This document shows positions 8,601 to 18,220 of a DNA stretch of 64,000 bases, piece after piece. This DNA comes from Gp6-AA40 sp963741135. Lineage in GTDB: Bacteria > Acidobacteriota > Vicinamibacteria > Vicinamibacterales > UBA2999. The notes under the pieces were generated by a model. That model searched no databases and was not told the origin of the DNA. It was given only the letters and a program-made list of their open reading frames with translations. Made by a program: the position numbers and the translations under genes. Position 1 is the stretch's first letter; every line of letters starts with the position of its first letter. The DNA lies in NCBI GenBank assembly GCA_963741135.1, contig CAVUHC010000002.1:372001-436000 (forward strand). The letters run 5' to 3'.

Positions 8601-10220
8601 CCCCGGCGTGGTCTTCCCAAACGCCGCCGGGAGGGCGCCCGTCGTGAAGCTCCGCCATGCGCTCCCGTCGGCCTCGGTCGTCCCCGCGGCATTGCGCGCC
8701 CGCACCTGCCAGTAGTACGTCGTGGCGCTCGCCAGGCCGCCCGCCGTCGCGGTGAGATTCGCCGTCGCCGTCCACGCCCCGTCGCACCCGGCGTTGTTCG
8801 TCGTGTCGAGGCAATACTCGTAGCTGGTCGCCCCCGTGCTCGCCTGCCATCCCAGTGCCACCGCCGACGGGTTCAGCCCGGTCGCCCCGTTCACCGGCGT
8901 CGTCTTCGCAAATACGCCCGGCAGCTGGTTTTGGAACGCCGCGAGGAACATCAACTGGACGTCCAGGCGTCCGCCCGATACCACGACCCCATTCCATTGG
9001 GCGAGCCGCTCCACGTTGTTGAGCATCAACGTTTTCAACGCACCAACTGTGAGCTGAGGTTGGCTGGCAAGAAGCAGGGCCGCTGCTCCCGCGACGTGTG
9101 GCGTGGCCATGCTGGTCCCGCTCAGGGTGCCGTAGCCGCCCCCGTACGTGCTCGCGATCGTGGAGCCAGGCGCCGCCAGGTCGACCGACGTGGCACCGTA
9201 GTTACTGAATCCTGAGCGGTTGTCGTTCTGGTCTGAGGACGCAACGGCAATGATGCTGGACGAAGCGAAGCTCGCGGGGTCGAACGGTGACGTGTCGTTG
9301 TTGGTCCCGTCGTTACCGGCCGCGAAGATGTTCACGATGCCGGCGTTGCCGGCCGCGTCTATCGCGTTCTTCAGGGCCGTGTCTATCTGTCCATTTCTCG
9401 CGCTGCCCCAACTGTTGCTGCTGACGCGGACATTGATGGCTCGGTTGCGAAGCGCCACGATGTAGTTGAAGCATTCGATCGCGCCGGAGTCATAACCCGA
9501 CCCACTGGCATTCAGGAACTTGCAGGGGAGGATCTTGGCATTCCAGTTGACGCCGACGACGCCGACACCGTTGTTGCCAATCGCCGCGATCGTCCCCGCC
9601 GTGTGGGTCCCGTGTCCGTTGTCGTCCATCGGGTCGCTGTCGTGGTTGATCGCATCGATTCCGTGCACATCGTCGATGTAGTCATTGGCGTCATCATCGA
9701 TGCCATTGCCAGGAATCTCATTGGGATTGATCCAGATGTTCTGCGCCAGGTCGGGGTGGTTGTAGTTCACGCCCGTGTCGATGTCTGCGATGACCACCGT
9801 GCCGTTGCCGGTGCCGAAGTTCGTCCACACCGCTGGCATCTTGATCTTCGCGAGTCCCCAGAGAGAATCGTTGAGCCAGTACGGATCGTTGGGAGGAGCC
9901 GCTGCCACAATTCGTCGCTCGTAGTTCGGTTGTGCGGCGAGGACAGCTGGATTCGCCAACAACTGAGACACGATCTGGTCGACGTTGGCACTCGCAGGAA
10001 GATCAAAGTGGTCGACGCCGACAGCCGCGAACGAGCGGCGGAGTCGTCCGGTCACGAGGTTCAGGATTGCCGTTCGCTGGGGACGCGACGTACCCGGTCT
10101 GAATTGCACGAGCACCTCACCGGCTCGATAGCGGACGGGCGCTTGCTGCGCGTGCGCTTGCGGCAGGAATGCGAGCACGCCGAGCACGACCAGCGCGAAC
10201 CGCCACGCATGGCGCTGCAT
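5649..10220 (-). CDS. Secreted subtilisin-like serine protease with three 365-residue repeats
   Basis: A 1523-residue S8 (subtilase) peptidase. From the ATG at 10220 there is a signal peptide ending in QAHA, an inhibitor-type propeptide, then the catalytic domain with the full triad: Asp148 (IADIDTG), His203 (NGHGTHTAGT), Asn303 oxyanion (AAGNDG) and Ser370 (GTSMATPH). After residue 435 come three tandem copies of a 365-residue unit, each made of two fibronectin-III-like domains plus one beta-domain that starts near FVGTDTTTQGSW; the last copy ends the protein. No PEP-CTERM or other sorting tail is seen. The frame is open to 10307, but only the 10220 start gives a signal peptide; no convincing ribosome site precedes it. 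Probably degrades or binds extracellular polymer. Confidence 0.92.
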   Translation of the reverse strand: MQRHAWRFALVVLGVLAFLPQAHAQQAPVRYRAGEVLVQFRPGTSRPQRTAILNLVTGRLRRSFAAVGVDHFDLPASANVDQIVSQLLANPAVLAAQPNYERRIVAAAPPNDPYWLNDSLWGLAKIKMPAVWTNFGTGNGTVVIADIDTGVNYNHPDLAQNIWINPNEIPGNGIDDDANDYIDDVHGIDAINHDSDPMDDNGHGTHTAGTIAAIGNNGVGVVGVNWNAKILPCKFLNASGSGYDSGAIECFNYIVALRNRAINVRVSSNSWGSARNGQIDTALKNAIDAAGNAGIVNIFAAGNDGTNNDTSPFDPASFASSSIIAVASSDQNDNRSGFSNYGATSVDLAAPGSTIASTYGGGYGTLSGTSMATPHVAGAAALLLASQPQLTVGALKTLMLNNVERLAQWNGVVVSGGRLDVQLMFLAAFQNQLPGVFAKTTPVNGATGLNPSAVALGWQASTGATSYEYCLDTTNNAGCDGAWTATANLTATAGGLASATTYYWQVRARNAAGTTEADGSAWRSFTTGALPAAFGKTTPGNGATGQQTALTLTWTQSLGATSYEYCVDTTTNAACDTTWTPVAGASATLSNLTAGTTYSWQVRARNAIGTVEADGGTWWSFGTTGGAPGPTVIFVGTDTTTQGSWKTTYGTQGYLVINDGTSLPAGASVTPAGHQAWTWAASTLELPALQKVAAADRIAATWYGTTFTVDVTPGDAQAHRLSLYFLDYGGAARRQLIEVLHPTTSAILDSRVIQNFGGGLYLTWEITGSVRIRVTWQAGPNAVLSGLFFDPVAGANQPPGAFAKTTPVNGATGLNPSAVALGWQASTGATSYEYCLDTTNNAGCDGAWTATANLTATAGGLASATTYYWQVRARNAAGTTEADGSAWRSFTTGALPAAFGKTTPGNGATGQQTALTLTWTQSLGATSYEYCVDTTTNAACDTTWTPVAGASAALSNLTAGTTYSWQVRARNAIGTVEADGGTWWSFGTTGGAPGPTVIFVGTDTTTQGSWKTTYGTQGYLVINDGTSLPAGASVTPAGHQAWTWAASTLELPALQKVAAADRIAATWYGTTFTVDVTPGDAQAHRLSLYFLDYGGAARRQLIEVLHPTTSAILDSRVIQNFGGGLYLTWEITGSVRIRVTWQAGPNAVLSGLFFDPVAGANQPPGAFAKTTPVNGATGLNPSAVALGWQASTGATSYEYCLDTTNNAACDGAWTATANLTATAGGLASATTYYWQVRARNAAGTTEADGSAWRSFTTGALPAAFGKTTPGNGATGQQTALTLTWTQSLGATSYEYCVDTTTNAACDTTWTPVAGASAALSNLTAGTTYSWQVRARNAIGTVEADGGTWWSFGTTGGAPGPTVIFVGTDTTTQGSWKTTYGTQGYLVINDGTSLPAGASVTPAGHQAWTWAASTLELPALQKVAAADRIAATWYGTTFTVDVTPGDAQAHRLSLYFLDYGGTDRRQLVEVLHPTTGAILDSRVIQNFGGGLYLTWQITGSVRIRVTWQAGPNAVLSGLFLDATP
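5652..8915 (-). repeat. Three tandem 1095-base repeats inside the subtilase gene
   Basis: Read on the minus strand, copy 1 is 8915-7821, copy 2 is 7820-6726 and copy 3 is 6725-5652 (slightly short, ending at the stop). Visual comparison shows only scattered single-base differences, for example ATCTGCCACG versus ATCTCCCACG near 5735 and 6830, so the copies are almost identical at DNA level and the duplication is recent or maintained by gene conversion. Each unit encodes two fibronectin-III-like domains and one further beta-domain. Confidence 0.95.
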
Positions 10221-10443
10221 CGAGGTGCCCGAGCGCAGAGAGCAGAATTCGCTACGCGCCGGTGCTGATGTTGGTTTCTGAGGATCCATCTGGTCTGGCC
10301 CCGCCATGAAAGGGTTGAGGACTATGAAAGCGCCGGGGTTGTGTCCGGCATCCCCGTGCGCATCGTATCGGCCGCTCGCTTGCGAGGGGCCAACTCGGCC
10401 GTTGTCCTCAAGAGGACAGAAGGAGGTACAACTGGAATCCGCT

Positions 10444-12267
10444 TTAGGGACGTACGATCCTGACGTTATTCGGCGGCATCGGGACCTTGGCAGCCGCGGA
10501 GGCTGTGCAGGAGCCGCAGGATAGAGTGAGGCGATTTCCTGATGCTGCGATTTGAAGACGAACGGTCACCAAGCCGTTCCCGTCGGTAACGGTCGAGCCA
10601 GACTGCAGCACCTGTCCTGCCTGGGACTCGTTTCTCCACTCCACTCGCTGTCCCGCCTCGGGCAGGAACCGCTGCGCATTCCGAATTGTCACGTCCACCG
10701 CCGTATCGACGGTTGTGGACTTCAGCGTAATGCCGAAGCTCTTGACCGAGTCTTCAATAGGTGCACCCACAGGATGCAGCTCGGAACCCCAATCGAGATT
10801 CCCGTTGCGTTGCCCCGCAAAATGACCAGGGAAGGTCGGGATCGCCGTGCTCGTCGAGGCATTCCCGAAGGCGGGATAGGCCTCCGTCAGCCGAAATCGC
10901 AGATACCCCGATCCAGCGTTGTGGTGATTCCACTGGCTCGCCGTGGCCGAAAAGGGCAGATGGTCCTGATCCTTCCATTCGGCGTAAAAGGGCTGATGGT
11001 AGGTTTCAAAGAGTGCCAAGTCGGCGGTGTAGCTGGTTGGCCGAATCGTGCCGTCATAGGACCCGAAGGTATAGATCATCGGGCGGATGGCACTCGTGGC
11101 CGCGTAGTAAGCCATGTCCAGATAGTTCGTGAGCGTCGGCCCACTCCCGCTGTTGACATGCTTCCCCGCATTGGCGAAATTCCCATAACTCGCATTGTCC
11201 AGCCAGCCGACAGAGGTGGCGCCCGCTGCGAAGATGTCGGGATAGTGACTGACCAGGTGCATCGCGGCGCTGCCGAGGCTCAGGCCGTAGGCGTAGACGC
11301 GCGTGCTGTCGATCTGAAAATCGAAGCCGTCGCCCGTCGCATTGTCGCGAACGAGTTTGACGTAGCGGACAATCCGATCTTCGGTGCAAGTCTTATACAC
11401 GTCGTCCGAAGTGTCAAAGCGCACGGACCAGACCGAATTCCCCATCGACCGTCCGGTATAGGGTTCGGTGAAACCAGTCCAATCCATGTCCACGGGTTGA
11501 ATAACGACGCCGCTGATGACATCCTGATCCGTGCCATTCGGGGGCTGGAGATACTGCGTGCCGCCCGCCGCGTGGAGCTGGAGCAGCAGCGGGTACGGGG
11601 CCGCGATCCCACTGGTGGGTGTCGAGACGGAAAAGAGATGCCCGTCATACCCCCACTCGGACGTATTCCACGTCGAGTAGTCCTCCCACGCCATGTAATA
11701 GCTCACGTTGTGGTTCCCGACCGTCGTCGGTCCACTAATGCGTATGGCTCCCGGCACCGCCTGGTGCATCTCGTTGACACAACTGGTGAGAGAGTTGATG
11801 CCGGGGTTGACAGCTACGTCCACGGAAGTCGTCACAGCGTAGTAGAAACATCCGCTGGCGGCGGTCGTCCAGACGAGCAGCCCTTTGTTGGCGGCAAGGT
11901 GTGGGCCGCCGTCACTGATGATGAAGCCAGTCGTGAGGTTCAGGCCTGTCCCGAGACTGATCCTGGGATTGTCGTCGTAGAGTAGCCGGCCAGAGTCCGC
12001 ATCGAGCGTCGCGATTTTCGTCAGTCCTGACAAACTTGCGATCGGCAACGTGTGGCGATAGACGTCGTATGTCGTCTTGGCTTCAGAGCCAGGATTCTTC
12101 GTGAAGGTTATGAAGGTCTGGCCGTTGCGATGCGCGGCCACGAGGTCGGTCACCGTCGCAGCCGCTGCCAAGGTCGAGGCCGAACAAACAGCCGCAATCA
12201 CCGACGCTGCAAGCAACGTCTGACGCACCAGCGGGAACGCGCGCGAGTGTCGCTCGAGTTGGGTCAT
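10444..12267 (-). CDS. Secreted alpha/beta-hydrolase (esterase-like)
   Basis: A 607-residue exported protein. Starting at the ATG at 12267 there is a signal peptide (about 12-37). A central alpha/beta-hydrolase domain shows an oxyanion strand LQLHAAGG (229-236), nucleophile elbow YGLSLGSAAM (Ser330), an acid in FGSYDG (Asp405) and His436 in KDQDHLPFS. Around it are beta-rich segments, including an Ig-like C terminus with a CGSC pair. The start ATG overlaps the stop of the SGNH gene upstream as ATGA (12264-12267), so the two are translationally coupled. A longer open frame to 12528 is only the shadow of that gene. Substrate unknown; possibly acyl groups on polysaccharide. Confidence 0.7.
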   Translation of the reverse strand: MTQLERHSRAFPLVRQTLLAASVIAAVCSASTLAAAATVTDLVAAHRNGQTFITFTKNPGSEAKTTYDVYRHTLPIASLSGLTKIATLDADSGRLLYDDNPRISLGTGLNLTTGFIISDGGPHLAANKGLLVWTTAASGCFYYAVTTSVDVAVNPGINSLTSCVNEMHQAVPGAIRISGPTTVGNHNVSYYMAWEDYSTWNTSEWGYDGHLFSVSTPTSGIAAPYPLLLQLHAAGGTQYLQPPNGTDQDVISGVVIQPVDMDWTGFTEPYTGRSMGNSVWSVRFDTSDDVYKTCTEDRIVRYVKLVRDNATGDGFDFQIDSTRVYAYGLSLGSAAMHLVSHYPDIFAAGATSVGWLDNASYGNFANAGKHVNSGSGPTLTNYLDMAYYAATSAIRPMIYTFGSYDGTIRPTSYTADLALFETYHQPFYAEWKDQDHLPFSATASQWNHHNAGSGYLRFRLTEAYPAFGNASTSTAIPTFPGHFAGQRNGNLDWGSELHPVGAPIEDSVKSFGITLKSTTVDTAVDVTIRNAQRFLPEAGQRVEWRNESQAGQVLQSGSTVTDGNGLVTVRLQIAASGNRLTLSCGSCTASAAAKVPMPPNNVRIVRP

Positions 12268-13391
12268 TGGGTTGTCACGCCAGCCTTGGTTTCGTTCGGG
12301 TGCGACAGAATAGCCTCCTTCAGCAACGCTGCTACCTTGAAGGCGCCTTCGTCGTTGAAGTGCATGAGATCGCCCGGGGCGAATACGCGCTTGTCCCGGT
12401 TCAAATGTGCCGCCACGTCGAGCACTTCGACGCCCGTCATCGTGCCTATGCGTATCGTCGCGTCGCGAGTCGCCGCTTCGAACTCGAGCAGGACATCCGC
12501 TGTCGGTCGTTGCACGATCTGCCGCCACCCTTCGAGCGCCAACACGTCTGCCTCGGCGACTGGACGGCTGAACCCGATAGCATGCGTCATCAGAATGACC
12601 CGTGCGCCGGTCGCCTTCACGTCGCGCACCAGCGACGTCAGATCACGCTCGTATTGCTCGAGCCGCTCCGGTGGCACCGTGCGGAAGAACCAGCTCGGAT
12701 CGTGGGCCGCATCAATCGTGGCGAGCCCGCGTTCGACCCGCATGCGTTGGATGAAGTCCGGATAGTCAATCACGTCCCGCGCTCGCTCGAGCGATCGAGG
12801 CTGCCACCACGGCGGCCTCGAGAAGGCCGCCGCGTTTGCCGCTACGGGGCCCGGCGGGTACGGCGCGAGATAAAAAGACGGCGATGGGTAAATCGTCACG
12901 ATCGCAGGCTGAAATTGCGACGTCCAATTGTTCCAGGACTGACGGATATTGGCGATCGTCAAACCGAAAATTGACGCATTGACGACCTCGTAGCACCCAG
13001 GTTCCCGAAGGGCAGTCGCCAGTTGCGCCGGGTACTCGTGTCCCTGTGACTCGTACAGCCCAAACGTTTCGGACGCGCCAAGCGTGATGACGCGAATACA
13101 CCCAGGCCTCGGACTCCGCGTGATTTCGGGCCCCCTGAAACCAAACGCGTTCAGTTGCCACACCTTGTATCGTCCGTACGGCTTGCCTCGGACACCCAGC
13201 GCGTCCTGAACGACCAGGTCAGCAACACGATCCGGCGTGGAAAAGACGGGGACGCCGTTCCGGAACCGATCTTCGACGCGCGCCGAGACCTCGACGCTCA
13301 TCAATAAGGTAAGAACGAGGCAGATCGTATGAAGGGCGACACGCCATGACCATCGGCGAGCCCTCATTTCCCGGACGACGGTGGTGATCAT
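12264..13391 (-). CDS. SGNH/GDSL hydrolase-like protein, membrane-anchored
   Basis: A 375-residue protein with one N-terminal membrane segment (about 16-34) and an SGNH domain: TLGASETFG carries the block I serine (Ser107), and the C-terminal GDLMHFNDEG supplies Asp341 and His344. The gene is divergent from the AlgI-like MBOAT gene at 13625, 233 bases away. MBOAT plus a periplasmic SGNH protein is the usual pairing in polysaccharide O-acetylation (known for alginate and cellulose systems), so I infer that role. An in-frame ATG at 13367 is an alternative start. Coupled by ATGA to the hydrolase gene downstream. Confidence 0.8.
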   Translation of the reverse strand: MITTVVREMRARRWSWRVALHTICLVLTLLMSVEVSARVEDRFRNGVPVFSTPDRVADLVVQDALGVRGKPYGRYKVWQLNAFGFRGPEITRSPRPGCIRVITLGASETFGLYESQGHEYPAQLATALREPGCYEVVNASIFGLTIANIRQSWNNWTSQFQPAIVTIYPSPSFYLAPYPPGPVAANAAAFSRPPWWQPRSLERARDVIDYPDFIQRMRVERGLATIDAAHDPSWFFRTVPPERLEQYERDLTSLVRDVKATGARVILMTHAIGFSRPVAEADVLALEGWRQIVQRPTADVLLEFEAATRDATIRIGTMTGVEVLDVAAHLNRDKRVFAPGDLMHFNDEGAFKVAALLKEAILSHPNETKAGVTTQ

Positions 13392-13624
13392 TCGAGCGGT
13401 GACATGCAGAATTGTGCACGGCTGCGCCGAGATGGACTGATGCCGTGACAGTTGGCGACGGTGATTATAATCGATAGCCTCGCCGACCAGTCCTGCGTGC
13501 TTCGACGTGAATTGTGGGGTTTCCGCGCCACTGGCCGCTGGCTGGATACCCCGTCCGGATGGGCTGAAATCGCTCGCCGACGATCCGGCGGTGTCGAGAA
13601 TCGCGGTGAGCGAGTCGTGTCGAA

Positions 13625-15020
13625 ATGCTCTTCAACAGCTTCGTGTTCCTGTGCGTGTTTCTTCCGATTGCGTACGCCGTGTTCTGGTGTCTGCGGTCAG
13701 CGCGTTCGCGGTACGTGTGGCTCACCTTAACCGGCTACGTGTTTTACGGGTATTGGGATCCCCGTTTCACGTTGCTGATGGCGTTCTCAACCGCAGTGAG
13801 TTTTTCAGCGGGGTTGGGCTTTCTTCGGTGGTCCGACCCGCGGAAACGCCGCCTCTGCCTGGTAGTCCCGATCGTGGTGGATCTCTCGTTGCTGGGATTT
13901 TTCAAGTATGCGAACTTCGCGCTCACCTCGACGGAGGGGGTGTTGGGGCTGTTCGGCGTACACCCCGGGTTCCCGCATCTGAACATCATCCTGCCGATTG
14001 GCATTTCGTTCTACACGTTCCACACCATCAGTTACATCGTTGATGCGTATCGGGGCGTGATCAAGCCGACGCGCAACTTTTTCGAGTTCTCCGCGTACGT
14101 ATCATTGTTCTCGCAGCTGATTGCCGGACCGATCGTCCGCTTCCGTCAGATTGAAGAAGATCTCGAGCGAATAGCCGAATCGAGTCCCGGTCGATGGCTC
14201 GCCAAGGGGGTCTCGTTCTTTGTCATCGGGCTTGTCGAGAAGGTCGTCATCGCTGATACGTTCGCTGCGTTCGTCGATCCCGCGCTCGCCAATCACCAGG
14301 CGCTTTCGTCGGCAGGCGTCTGGTTCGTGTTCGTCGGGTACTCGTTGCAGCTCTACTTCGACTTCGCCGGCTACAGCGATATGGCCGTCGGTCTCGGATA
14401 CATGTTCGGCCTGAGGATTCCTCAGAATTTCAACTCTCCGTACAAAGCGCTGGATCCGTCGGATTTCTGGCGACGGTGGCACATATCGCTCTCGTCGTGC
14501 CTGCGCGACTATTTGTACATCCCCTTCGGCGGCAATCGCGGCGGCGAATGGAAGACGCGGCGCAATCTGATGTTGACGATGCTGATCGGCGGACTGTGGC
14601 ACGGGGCAAGCTGGAACTTTGTGATCTGGGGTGGCTACCACGGCGCTCTGCTTATCCTGTATCGCGTGTTTGGGCGTACATGGGATGCGATTCCGGCGCC
14701 GATCAGGCAGGCAGGGATGTTCGTACTGGTGCTGGTTGGGTGGGTATTCTTCCGCGCCACAGATCTTCCAATGGCGCTGTCGCTACTGAACCGAATGATC
14801 GTGCCCACCCAAGGGGAGCTGTTTCCCAATGCGGCAGCGTTTGCGGCCTTTGCAGCACTGGGACTCTTGCTGGGAATGGCTGGTCCCAACGCATTCGACC
14901 TTCACAAAGAGGACCGGTACCAGCTGGCGTCGCGCGTATGCGCTTTCGGCTGCTTTTGGCGTATGCATCGCCGTCATGGCCGGCACCTCTGCGTCTCCGT
15001 TCCTGTACTTCCAGTTCTAG
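13625..15020 (+). CDS. MBOAT O-acyltransferase, AlgI-like, with a one-base frame break near the end
   Basis: A polytopic membrane acyltransferase of about 464 residues that would move acyl groups across the membrane onto an exopolysaccharide. The AlgI-type landmarks are all present: LPIGISFYTF (123-132), FDFAGYSDMA (245-254), WRRWHISLS (282-290) and the invariant His326 in GGLWHGASW. The frame used from 13625 becomes nonsense after about residue 437 (DRYQLAS). Shifting by one base near 14930-14940 gives the family-typical ending MAGTSASPFLYFQF with a stop at 15020, just before the convergent gene ends at 15034. The length of 13625-15020 is one base over a multiple of three. Either a sequencing error or a recent mutation. 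Confidence 0.88.
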
Positions 15021-15033
15021 TCACGCGACGCAT

Positions 15034-17578
15034 TCAGAAAATCCATAACAACGCTGCTGCGCCAGCGACTGCGCCCAGAACGCCCAACGCAATCAACCGG
15101 CGGAACGCCACCTCCTTCTGTGTTCTGAACCGCATCGGGCGACCGAAATCGGGGACATTCGCATCTGCAACAGGCGCGAGTGCGTCAGCGGTCTTCTGAA
15201 AATACGCTCGCGAATACCCGTTGGTCAGCATGATCACGGTGGGGCGAGTGAAGCCGCTCGTGTCCATCTTCGTCAGCGTCGAGACGGAGTAATCGAAGAA
15301 GAAGCGTGCGCGTTCGAGAAAGCGTTCCCGGTCGGCGCCGGACTCGTGTTTGGCCGCGTACTGGAACACTTCGCACTTCCGCATGTCCTGCGCCGCCCAG
15401 GTCTCGGTCGGATGCTCCAGGATCGCCGGCTTGTCGAGATATGGATACTCGTGGTCGGCCATCCACCGCGCGTAGTGCAGCAGCGTGGCCTTCGCGTACG
15501 CGTGGGCGTCGTCGACCTCTCCCCGCTCAGTCTTGATATCGAGGTACCGGCCAAGCGCCTGCAGAAACACGGTGTAGAACCAGCGCCGATCGGCATCCAG
15601 CAGATTGAGAGCCGGGATGTCGTCCGCCGGATGGACACAGCGCCGGATCAGCGCTTCGGCTTTCTCCAGATACTTCGGTGCGCCGGTCAGGCGGAAGGCG
15701 TTGAGCAGCGACACGATCGAGTTCCCCGGTCCCCGGCCCGGGCCGTGATAGGTGAACGAACCGGTCGCGCTGGCCAGGCCCGTCGGACCGCGCGAGAGCC
15801 ACCGCAACGGCGTTTTCGAGCCGTCGTCCATGTCGATGACCCAGTCAGCAAGCTCGATTGCCGCATCACGGGCACGGGTATCACCGGTCAGGAAGTAATA
15901 CAGCGTGAGGCCGGTGTTGTAGTTGTGTTCCGAGGAGGGCCCTCCGCTGCCGCCGGTGGAGGCACGCGCGTACGTCCGGTGCGTCGCAAGATCCGCGTCA
16001 GCGTGGTGAGCGGTGTGCCAGAAGAGCCCGTGGTTGTAGGCCGCCTTGTCCTGATCCGTATGGTAGATGTCGACGTCGATGACATGGCGCGCAAGGTCGT
16101 CGGCCAGGGCAACCCATCTCCGATCGCCGCTGCGGAAGAACTGGCAGACGAGGCCCGCAACGGCGTCGTACTGGTTGTTGTAATGGGAGATGAGGGGCGC
16201 CATCCCCTGGTGCAGGACGGTCTCATGGTCCCCGTGCGTGTCTCCAAAATGCCGCCAGCCGTACTCGTCAATCCGTGTGCGCTTCACCTCGAACGTGTTG
16301 TCCCCTTCGATGGCCGCCTTGACCAGCGCGAGGTAGTCCTTGTTCGGATCCTCGGACCACGGCGTCAGATACGGAATCGCCTCGGCGGCGCAGTACCAGG
16401 CGGGGTCGGCGCGTGCCTGCATCGGGTTGCGAACCCAGTCGAGCGGCACGTCGCTGATCTCGTCCTTCCCGAACGACACGACGAACTCTTCCGAGATCTG
16501 CTCTCCACCCTGCAACTCGTGGCTGTCGGCAAATTGGCCGGGTAGAAAACGAAGCACCAGATGTTCCTCTGTGGCCTCGATCGCCTTTGGGAAAGCGTTC
16601 CCAGAACTGGCGTTGGGCGATCGCCATCACGCCGGACGCTCCGTGCGTCGACACGACCGGAGTGGCGCGCAGGCCGTGCGTCTCGTCCGTTCCCTCCCGT
16701 ATGCGGTACCCGCGAAACGTGGTCGGCACAACGCGGTTGCGATTGAGATGATTCGACGACTGCCAGTTGTCGCCGCCGCTCGAATCCTGGTACAGCTCGA
16801 ATGGCAGCGCGCAGGGACGCAGCGGTTGTGACGGCTCCGGCGAGCACATCGCCTGCCACGGTCCGTCGGTTGACGGGAGAGATATGGCGAACGAGAAATC
16901 CCTGATGTGGCGGGATCCGGGATCGCCGAGATCCCAGAAACCACCGGCATGTTCGGCGCGCGCCGGATTCCGGAGTGTGACCTGGATCCGCGCTACGGGC
17001 GAACCCTGGTAGAAGTGGTAGCGGGCAAACAAGCGGAGGGGTCGATCGACGCTCCCGACGGCCGCCGTGACGAGAACGGATGTCCGCAGGAATCCCGGTT
17101 CGTCGTGCGTAATGGTCTCGACGCGGAGTGGCATCGGACTGCCGGCGGCATCCACGATCTGAAATTCAGAAACGGTCAGGGCATCCGAACCGGAGCGACG
17201 ACACTCGAGCGTTCCATCTGACCGAAGCTCAAAGCGCGCCGCTCCCGTGCTGATCGACGCGCGTCCGTCAGTGACCGCGACATCGAGCGAGCCAGGCCTC
17301 TTGACCGCGAGCGTCCGCCGCTCCAGGCGATACGTGGTGCGACCGGCTGGTGCGCTGGCGGCGAAATCGCACAGCACCCACCGTGCCGATCCGTCGCTCC
17401 ATCGATCGAGCACACGCGCCTGGAGCGGGACAGCGACAGCCCTCGCAGAGACGAGCGAGAGCTCGTCGACGTCGCGGCACCATGATTTCGGGAACGGCAC
17501 GCCGACGGTAATCGGCTCATTGCGACGCGCGCCCCGGACCTCACCCGCAGCCGAAAGCAGGAGCTCCGGATTATCCAA
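15034..17578 (-). CDS. RIFT-barrel / alpha-toroid protein (PcRGLX/YetA-like N terminus), with a one-base frame break
   Basis: One gene split into two overlapping frames (17578 to about 16590, then on to 15034). The N-terminal part resembles the RIFT beta-barrel of PcRGLX/YetA-type polysaccharide lyases: EPITVGVPFPK followed by WSDGSARWVLCDF. The C-terminal half is an all-helical toroid-like region and ends in a single membrane helix (ALGVLGAVAGAAALLWIF). At CCCAAAGG near 16584-16592 one extra base breaks the frame; removing it joins QFWERFPK to AIEATEEHLVLRF without loss. Corrected length is about 847 residues. The start overlaps the end of rfbC by eight bases, so both are one operon. Likely handles a uronate- or rhamnose-containing glycan (inference). 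Confidence 0.75.
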
Positions 17579-18131
17579 CGCGGTCAGGAAGGGACAAGCG
17601 ATCGATCAGGTCCGCAAGACGGGAATGCCGGCGATCGCGGTCGGACAGGATGGGGTGCTCGACAGGCCAGGGTATGGCGAGCTCAGGGTCGTCATAGGCG
17701 ATGCCGATTTCATCGGCGGGGTCATACAACTCGGTACATTTGTATTGCACCTGCGCTGTCGGGCTGAGGACACAGAAGCCGTGCGCGCATCCTGCAGGCA
17801 CATACAACTGCCGGAAATTCTCCGCCGAAAGCGTCTCCGCCGCCCACTTTCCGAACGTCGGCGACCCGCGGCGCAGGTCCACAGCGACGTCCCAGATCTC
17901 CCCTTCCACGACGTGCACGAGCTTGCCTTGTGGTTTGCGCAATTGCAGGTGAAGGCCGCGCAGGGTGTTCCGGACGGAGGAGGAAAGGTTGTCCTGTACG
18001 AACGCCGAGGGAATCCCCGCGTGCGCGAACTTCGCCGCGTGAAACGTTTCGAGAAAATAGCCTCGGGCGTCACGATGGACGTCCGGCTCGATCATGATCA
18101 CACCCGGCAGGGTAGTGGGAATGAAACGCAT
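17571..18131 (-). CDS. rfbC: dTDP-4-dehydrorhamnose 3,5-epimerase
   Basis: A 186-residue cupin-fold epimerase converting dTDP-4-keto-6-deoxyglucose to dTDP-4-keto-L-rhamnose. Family landmarks: RGYFLETF (23-30), the catalytic His61 in LRGLHLQ, KLVHVVEGEIWDVAVDLRRG (70-89), PAGCAHGF (112-119) and the catalytic tyrosine at 130 (QYKCTELYDP). Length matches RfbC/RmlC. The other dTDP-rhamnose genes are not in the window. It is the first gene of an operon with the RIFT-barrel protein and implies rhamnose in the polysaccharide. Confidence 0.93.
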   Translation of the reverse strand: MRFIPTTLPGVIMIEPDVHRDARGYFLETFHAAKFAHAGIPSAFVQDNLSSSVRNTLRGLHLQLRKPQGKLVHVVEGEIWDVAVDLRRGSPTFGKWAAETLSAENFRQLYVPAGCAHGFCVLSPTAQVQYKCTELYDPADEIGIAYDDPELAIPWPVEHPILSDRDRRHSRLADLIDRLSLPDRVG

Positions 18132-18156
18132 CTCAGATACGTGGATTCACGGCGAG

Positions 18157-18190
18157 GCGACACGGCATCGCATTGGCGATGCCGTGTCGC
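18157..18190 (-). terminator. Perfect 14-bp hairpin between the GDSL gene and rfbC
   Basis: GCGACACGGCATCG and its exact complement CGATGCCGTGTCGC are separated by a six-base loop. It lies 30 bases after the stop of the GDSL gene and 26 bases before the rfbC start. No T-run follows on either strand, so it may be an inefficient terminator, a transcript-stabilising hairpin or a protein site. Confidence 0.5.
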
Positions 18191-18220
18191 TTGACTGATG
18201 GGCCGCCCTGCTACGCCTCG

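Noticed and set aside
5619..9215. A 1198-codon open frame on the + strand, Arg-rich, with three internal repeats
   Set aside because: It is antisense to the subtilase and repeats only because the subtilase repeats; sequence is low-complexity and has no start signal.
10308..12051. Overlapping + strand frames opposite the alpha/beta-hydrolase, up to 477 codons
   Set aside because: Antisense shadow: the minus strand gives a signal peptide and a complete Ser-Asp-His triad.
13466..13471. TATAAT as a -10 box between the SGNH and MBOAT genes
   Set aside because: No -35 at 16-18 bases; the site is near-palindromic and could be chance in an AT-rich patch.
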